Positions 7,033 to 10,958 of a stretch of DNA of 10,958 nt are shown one piece after another. The first letter of the stretch is position 1. Each line of letters starts with the position of its first letter. Source of the DNA: an uncultured Mollicutes bacterium (GTDB taxonomy: Bacteria; Bacillota_I; Bacilli_A; Acholeplasmatales; Anaeroplasmataceae); contig URFB01000026.1 in the NCBI GenBank assembly GCA_900547045.1, forward strand, positions 1-10,958. The letters are read 5' to 3'. The notes under the pieces were generated by a model, which worked only from the letters and a program-made list of their open reading frames with translations, ran no database searches and had not been told where the DNA came from. The translations under genes and the position numbers were made by a program.

Positions 7033-8683
7033 AGAATAATCCCTTTATTTCGCCATCAACAACATCCATCCTAAGCGCAGCTGGCTCCTTAGGAAGACCT
7101 GGCATACGCATAATATCACCAGATATCGCAACGACAAAGCCAGCACCGGTTGATGGTGTTACACTATTAATCGTAATTTTAAAATCAGAAGGTCTACCTA
7201 GTAGCTTTGCATTATCAGAAAGTGAATATTGGGTTTTAGCCATACAAATTAAAGACTCTCCATATCCAAGCTTAGTAAGACGCGCCATTTGATTTTTAGC
7301 CTCAGTTGAAAACTCAACACCAGATGCTCCATAAATTTCCTTACAAATAGTTGTAATCTTTTTCTTAAGTGTATCCTCTTTAGCATATAAATATTTAAAA
7401 TTGTTAGGCTTAGTATCAATTTCATTAATAAGCTTAGAAGCTAAATCTAAAGCTCCTTCTCCTCCCTTAGCCCATACATCAGAAAGACTAATAGGATGAT
7501 TATTTGTCTTAGCCCAATCCTCTAGTGCTTTAATTTCCGCATCAGTATCAGATGTAAAGCGATTAATCGCTACCACATAAGGAAGACCAAACTTCTTAAC
7601 ATTTTCAATATGACGCTCAAGATTTTCAATACCCTTAACTAAAGCCTCAACATTTTCTTCCTTTAAATTTTCATATAAAACGCCACCATGAAGCTTTAGC
7701 GCACGAACTGTGGCAACAATTACGACGGCACTTGGCTTTATTCCGGCCTCACGACATTTAATATCAAAGAATTTCTCCGCTCCTAAATCCGCACCAAAGC
7801 CAGCCTCAGTAACAGTATATTCTGAAAGCGACATTGCCATTTTAGTAGCGATTTGAGAATTACAGCCATGAGCTATATTAGCAAAGGGACCACCGTGAAT
7901 TAGACATGGTGTACCCTCAAGGGTTTGAACAAGATTTGGTGAGATGGCATCACGTAAAATCATCATTAACGCACCCGTAATTCCTAAATCCTTAATAGTA
8001 ACTGGCATACGATCATAATTATAGGCTACAACCGTACGGTCAAGTCGCCTTCTTAAATCCTCCATATCGTTTGCAAGACAAACGATAGCCATTATTTCTG
8101 AGGCAACTACAATATCAAAATGCTCCTCACGAGGGACACCATTAGTTGGCCCTCCAAGACCAATTACCCCATTTCTTAAAGCTCTATCATTCATATCAAG
8201 AACACGATGCCAAATAATTCTTGTCGGATCAATTCTTAATTCATTTCCCTGGTAAATATGATTATCAATTATCGCTGATACCGTGTTATTAGCCATTTCA
8301 ATGGCATGGAAATCACCAGTAAAATGTAAATTAATATCCTCCATTGGCACTACCTGAGCATATCCTCCTCCGGTAGCTCCACCCTTAACACCTAAAACAG
8401 GTCCAAAGCTTGGCTCTCTTAGAGCAATCATGGCCTTATGTCCTAAGCGGTTTAGTGCATCCGCAAGCCCAATGGTCGTTGTTGACTTACCCTCTCCAGC
8501 CTTAGTAGGATTAATAGCGGTAACTAAAATAAGCTTAGCATTTTTATCCCCTCTAAAGCTTTGATCCACCTTAGCCTTATAATTTCCATAGCATTCAAGC
8601 TTATCCTCGGGAATACCCGCTCTTTTAGCTATTTCCCTAATTCCTTCCATTTTATGTGCTTGAGCAATTTCTAAATCAGTCAT
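7031..8683 (-). CDS. fhs: Formate-tetrahydrofolate ligase
   Basis: Fhs joins formate to tetrahydrofolate at the cost of ATP, giving 10-formyl-THF in the cytosol for purine synthesis and initiator-tRNA formylation. The family signatures are intact: P-loop PTKAGEGKST (about 59-68), EPSFGPVLGVKGGATGGGYAQ region (90-110), VPMEDINLHFTGD (about 112-124), and GGPFANIAHGCNS (264-276). I prefer the ATG at 8683 (550 residues), because AGGGGTG lies eight bases before it and the resulting N-terminus MTDLEIAQ fits the family. An in-frame ATG at 8701 would add six residues but lacks a ribosome binding site and would bury the good one. It is the first gene of a two-gene operon behind a guanine-type riboswitch and terminator. 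Confidence 0.97.
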   Translation of the reverse strand: MTDLEIAQAHKMEGIREIAKRAGIPEDKLECYGNYKAKVDQSFRGDKNAKLILVTAINPTKAGEGKSTTTIGLADALNRLGHKAMIALREPSFGPVLGVKGGATGGGYAQVVPMEDINLHFTGDFHAIEMANNTVSAIIDNHIYQGNELRIDPTRIIWHRVLDMNDRALRNGVIGLGGPTNGVPREEHFDIVVASEIMAIVCLANDMEDLRRRLDRTVVAYNYDRMPVTIKDLGITGALMMILRDAISPNLVQTLEGTPCLIHGGPFANIAHGCNSQIATKMAMSLSEYTVTEAGFGADLGAEKFFDIKCREAGIKPSAVVIVATVRALKLHGGVLYENLKEENVEALVKGIENLERHIENVKKFGLPYVVAINRFTSDTDAEIKALEDWAKTNNHPISLSDVWAKGGEGALDLASKLINEIDTKPNNFKYLYAKEDTLKKKITTICKEIYGASGVEFSTEAKNQMARLTKLGYGESLICMAKTQYSLSDNAKLLGRPSDFKITINSVTPSTGAGFVVAISGDIMRMPGLPKEPAALRMDVVDGEIKGLF

Positions 8684-8691
8684 CTTCTTGA

Positions 8692-8698
8692 CACCCCT
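8692..8698 (-). promoter_or_regulatory. Ribosome binding site deciding the fhs start
   Basis: AGGGGTG lies eight bases before the ATG at 8683 and within the first codons of the longer candidate starting at 8701. Its position favours the shorter start. It lies just past the U-tract of the upstream terminator. Confidence 0.75.
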
Positions 8699-8703
8699 CA
8701 TTC

Positions 8704-8737
8704 CAAAAATAAAAGCAGCAACAAAAAGTCACTGCTT
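8704..8737 (-). terminator. Riboswitch-associated intrinsic terminator before fhs
   Basis: Minus-strand RNA AAGCAGUGAC (8728-8737) pairs over 10 bp with GUUGCUGCUU (8713-8722), closing a UUUUU loop, and is followed by UUAUUUUU. Two G-U pairs show it is formed by minus-strand RNA. It ends about 20 bases before the fhs ATG, with no room for a promoter between, so fhs transcripts must read through it. A candidate antiterminator is the segment UCACU (8758-8762), complementary to AGUGA (8729-8733) in the terminator's left arm. Confidence 0.85.
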
Positions 8738-8806
8738 ATTAACTAGTAGCGTCAGATAGTGAATTTAAAATATTTGTATACATTAAAAGCACCATCCTTT
8801 TTCTTT

Positions 8807-8870
8807 CTTGTAGTACCAAATTTACGGTCTGGCGTAGAAACTCGCTTACCAATTAAAGCAATTATACAAG
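8807..8870 (-). promoter_or_regulatory. Purine riboswitch aptamer, guanine type (C74)
   Basis: The 64-base minus-strand segment has every part of the purine aptamer. P1 is CUUGUA/UACAAG (6 bp). J1/2 is UAA. P2 is UUGCUU/AAGCGA, and its L2 carries GG (8849-8850). J2/3 is GUUUCUAC, the conserved core. P3 is GCCAGA/UUUGGU with loop CCGUAAA, whose CC (8826-8827) can pair with the GG of L2. J3/1 is AC before P1. The specificity base equivalent to position 74 is C (8813) and the position-51 base is U, which is the guanine/hypoxanthine pattern rather than adenine (U74). The terminator 70 bases downstream makes it a probable OFF switch for fhs and the PEPCK-like gene. A possible switching partner is UAUACAA (8774-8780), complementary to UUGUAUA on the 5' side of P1. 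Confidence 0.93.
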
Positions 8871-8882
8871 ATAACCAACAAT

Positions 8883-8911
8883 ATGGTAGCACAATTTATT
8901 CTAACAAACAA
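8883..8911 (-). promoter_or_regulatory. Candidate promoter for the riboswitch-fhs leader
   Basis: On the minus strand, TTGTTT (8906-8911) and TACCAT (8883-8888) are separated by 17 bases. This would start transcription near 8876, just before the aptamer. A competing -10, TAGAAT (8898-8903), is a better hexamer but lacks a good -35. One of the two is likely used; read-through from the aminotransferase gene is also possible because no strong terminator separates them. Confidence 0.35.
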
Positions 8912-8941
8912 GAATATAAAGAAAAATATTTATTTTTTCAC

Positions 8942-10183
8942 CTAGATTTCACATTCATCTAGACTTTCTTTAATAATATGAACAGCACGTTTTACTTCCT
9001 CTAGGGTAATTGATGATAGGGTAACTCTAATACCTACACCAACAGGAAGAATGTATAAATTCTTCTTCTTAAGAATTTCAAACATTTCACTTGGATTCTT
9101 ACAAGGAATGGATACAAAGAAGCCGCAATCATAAGGATAATGCTTAAGGCCAACCCTAGCTGATTCCTCAATAAATAAATTAGCACGGTCAATTAAAAGC
9201 TTACGCGCATATTCAAGCTCAGTTGCAAATTCCTCACTATGCTCAGTTAAAACCTTCGTGATAATATTTTGACCAAGGGTAGATGTACCACTCCACATAC
9301 CTCTTGCACTAAAGTCATTAGCTTGCTTAAAGTCTTCAATAGCACGAGCTGATGAGCTTAAGCCAATTTGCGCACCAATTCTTAAGCCATAAAGACCCAA
9401 GGTTTTAGAGCCTGAAAATGCTAAAATCGTCATTACATTTTCATTGAAGCTCTTAAATAGCATAATATTTTTTCTAGATGCGTTAAAGCCTCGCTTATCA
9501 TAATCAATATATGCCATATCATAAAGTAATATAACTGGAGTTCCATCTCTTGAAACCGAATTTAAAATATCGACAACACTAATCCATTCAAGATAGCTCA
9601 TTGAATAGCCGGTTGGATTTTGACATGGATCGTTAATAACGATTAATACACGACCCTGCTCATGCTTTAAAAGCTGAACCTTGTACTCAAAATCACGTAA
9701 ATTAAAGCCCCCAGCCTCGTCAAATAGCTCATAGGTTTCATAGCCTAAATGCGCCTCATTAGCCATTTGAATATAATTAGTCCACATTAAGGATGGCAGT
9801 AAAACCTTCTGCTCACAATCAAGATAATTACTGAAGGTATTGCATATAGCACCACTTCCACCAGGTGTTGCGATACATGCTAAATGCATCGACTCCTTAA
9901 TTTCATTCAAATGATCCTTAAAAATCCATTTATATAAAGCCTCATGATATTTAGGATCGCCAGCCGTTGAGCCATAGGAATATTTCTCACGAGCGGAAAG
10001 CTCCAAGGAAACCTTATCTACAGCCTTAAAGGTCAAAAACTTACCATTCTCATCAAATAGCATTCCAATTGTAGAATCAATAACCTCCGGATTTAAGGCC
10101 TTAGCCTCACGTGCTTCCTTACCTATTAGTAAAGCATTCCCCTTTGCTTCCTTTTTACTAGCATAATTAGATAACATTGACAT
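8942..10183 (-). CDS. Pyridoxal-phosphate aminotransferase, class I (aspartate/aromatic type)
   Basis: A 413-residue PLP enzyme that in this group moves amino groups between an amino acid (aspartate or aromatic) and a 2-oxoacid in the cytosol. Visible fold-type I residues are: TPGGSGA (106-112) for phosphate binding, W134 in the ring-stacking position, NPTG (189-192), D222 and Y225 in YDMAY, the Schiff-base lysine K260 in SGSKTLGLYGLR, R268 for the phosphate, and R386 for the substrate carboxylate. The pattern GLYGLR plus W134 points to the aspartate/aromatic subgroup, but exact substrate is not decided. The ATG at 10183 has GGTGG upstream at good spacing; an in-frame ATG two codons later is a minor alternative. 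It has its own likely promoter and lies just before the fhs riboswitch leader. Confidence 0.92.
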   Translation of the reverse strand: MSMLSNYASKKEAKGNALLIGKEAREAKALNPEVIDSTIGMLFDENGKFLTFKAVDKVSLELSAREKYSYGSTAGDPKYHEALYKWIFKDHLNEIKESMHLACIATPGGSGAICNTFSNYLDCEQKVLLPSLMWTNYIQMANEAHLGYETYELFDEAGGFNLRDFEYKVQLLKHEQGRVLIVINDPCQNPTGYSMSYLEWISVVDILNSVSRDGTPVILLYDMAYIDYDKRGFNASRKNIMLFKSFNENVMTILAFSGSKTLGLYGLRIGAQIGLSSSARAIEDFKQANDFSARGMWSGTSTLGQNIITKVLTEHSEEFATELEYARKLLIDRANLFIEESARVGLKHYPYDCGFFVSIPCKNPSEMFEILKKKNLYILPVGVGIRVTLSSITLEEVKRAVHIIKESLDECEI

Positions 10184-10207
10184 TCATAACCACCACTTTC
10201 TTCTCTT

Positions 10208-10236
10208 ATTTTAGCATTTAAAGCCTTATTTTAAAA
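10208..10236 (-). promoter_or_regulatory. Candidate promoter for the aminotransferase gene
   Basis: On the minus strand, an extended -10 TGCTAAAAT (hexamer TAAAAT at 10208-10213) has a weak TTTTAA at the -35 position with 17-base spacing. It lies between the terminator of the upstream gene and the aminotransferase start, where a promoter is needed. Confidence 0.45.
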
Positions 10237-10250
10237 GATTAATATTTATT

Positions 10251-10274
10251 AAAAATATCAGCCTTAGCTGATAT
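10251..10274 (-). terminator. Intrinsic terminator after the diguanylate cyclase gene
   Basis: An 8-bp perfect stem (ATATCAGC / GCTGATAT, 10255-10274) with a four-base loop is followed on the minus strand by TTTTTAATAAAT. It starts 12 bases after the stop codon at 10287 and separates this gene from the aminotransferase. Confidence 0.87.
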
Positions 10275-10286
10275 CATAAAAATTAA

Positions 10287-10958
10287 TTATAAAATATATT
10301 TATCTTTACCCTCATTTTTCGCAATATAAAGTTTTCTATCCGCCTCAAGCTTTGCATCCTTAAAGTTAGAAGGTGCTAAAAGCTTAGATGCACCCACAGA
10401 AACCGTAACGGCTTCGTTTCTAATTTTTATTTTTCTTATTTTGGCTAAAAGCTCATCAAGCTTTAAGGAAATAGTATTATCCGAAAGCGCAACAAGACCA
10501 ATAAACTCCTCACCGCCAATACGCGCTACATTCTGATTTCCTAAGCAATCGCTTAGGACGCTAGCAACCTTGACTAAAATATCATCACCTACATCATGAC
10601 CACAGCTATCGTTAATATGCTTAAAGTTATCAATATCAATCATAAGCAAATAAAGCATATTAGCCTGCTTAAATTGCTCCTGAATGATTTTATCAAGACC
10701 ATAGCGATTATAAACATGCGTAAGCTGATCATGAACATAATTAGAAGCCGCTTTATTATAACGCTCAAGCTGAATTAAAACCGGAGTAAGAACCTCCTTA
10801 ATTAAGGATATCATATAACTATTTTCCTTCTTTTCAAGATTTCCCATTGTAGGAAGCCCAATAAAAAGATAAAGATATACATCTAAATTAATATCATTCA
10901 TTTTAATACAGGCTAAGGAATCACATTTATCCTTAAGTGCTGGAGTCAATTCACTTAA
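10287..10958 (-). CDS. GGDEF-domain diguanylate cyclase, N-terminus beyond the window
   Basis: Diguanylate cyclases make cyclic di-GMP from two GTP. The visible 223 residues keep the full GGDEF domain: DQLTHVYNRYGLDKI at its start, the metal/GTP block MIDIDNFKHINDSCGHDVGDDIL, the active-site loop ARIGGEEF (GGEEF at about 148-152 of the visible part), and the closing ADRKLYIAKNEGKDKYIL. No RxxD inhibitory site is present five residues before GGEEF, so product inhibition at that site is not expected. About 70 residues before the domain look like the end of a soluble sensory (perhaps GAF-like) domain. The frame is open to the window edge with no convincing start, so the gene continues upstream. 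A terminator follows it. Confidence 0.9.
   Translation of the reverse strand, partial: LSELTPALKDKCDSLACIKMNDINLDVYLYLFIGLPTMGNLEKKENSYMISLIKEVLTPVLIQLERYNKAASNYVHDQLTHVYNRYGLDKIIQEQFKQANMLYLLMIDIDNFKHINDSCGHDVGDDILVKVASVLSDCLGNQNVARIGGEEFIGLVALSDNTISLKLDELLAKIRKIKIRNEAVTVSVGASKLLAPSNFKDAKLEADRKLYIAKNEGKDKYIL

Noticed and set aside
8684..8701. Longer fhs start at 8701
   Set aside because: No ribosome binding site precedes it, and the good AGGGGTG lies inside its first codons, at correct spacing for the ATG at 8683.
8807..8870. Adenine or 2'-deoxyguanosine specificity of the aptamer
   Set aside because: Position 74 is C, not U, which argues against adenine. The canonical GUUUCUAC junction with U51 argues against the 2'-deoxyguanosine variants.
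8922..8939. Hairpin just after the aminotransferase stop codon
   Set aside because: The 6-bp stem is entirely A-T with an imperfect U tail; too weak to call a terminator.
8702..8941. Tetrahydrofolate riboswitch before fhs
   Set aside because: It was considered because fhs is a folate gene, but the conserved core clearly follows the purine aptamer and not the THF one.
8759..8962. 67-codon plus-strand ORF starting with GTG
   Set aside because: It is the antisense shadow of the purine riboswitch leader, with no ribosome binding site and no recognisable protein pattern.
10596..10778. 60-codon plus-strand ORF
   Set aside because: It is antisense to the GGDEF domain and has low-complexity, isoleucine/lysine-rich content.

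Overview
The window is AT-rich DNA of low-GC Gram-positive character. It has strong AGGAGG/GAGGTG-type ribosome binding sites, U-tailed hairpin terminators, a purine riboswitch, and genes packed head to tail. All seven protein genes lie on the minus strand, so transcription runs from high to low coordinates. I infer a Bacillota member, possibly a Bacilli/Erysipelotrichia-type or Acholeplasma-related lineage. The reading frames are intact under the standard code: tryptophan is UGG and there are no in-frame UGA codons. Four of the six visible stop codons are TAG and none is TGA.

Right end (10251-10958): the C-terminal part of a diguanylate cyclase (GGEEF active site), cut by the window edge and closed by a clear terminator. 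Next (8942-10183) is a class I aminotransferase of the aspartate/aromatic type with its own likely promoter.

Centre (5253-8911): the most informative part. A guanine-type purine riboswitch aptamer (8807-8870) is followed by an intrinsic terminator (8704-8737) that ends about 20 bases before the start of fhs (formate-tetrahydrofolate ligase). No promoter fits between that terminator and fhs, so the layout is a transcriptional OFF switch. fhs is followed, with its stop codon overlapping the next ribosome binding site, by a 573-residue protein with a PEP-carboxykinase-like C-terminal half, an HPr-kinase-like P-loop and a long unrecognised N-terminal region. A strong terminator closes this two-gene unit. 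10-formyl-tetrahydrofolate is consumed in purine synthesis, so guanine control of fhs is biologically coherent. The PEPCK-like gene comes under the same control and its role is unknown.

Left part (1-5044): a promoter with a 17-base spacer and a palindrome over its -10 element drives a divergent nucleoside-diphosphate kinase. This is followed at 33-base spacings by a Na+/Ca2+ exchanger-family protein and mfd (transcription-repair coupling factor), whose last codons lie beyond the window. A small hairpin lies in each short gap.

No mobile elements, CRISPR arrays, tRNA or rRNA genes were seen.
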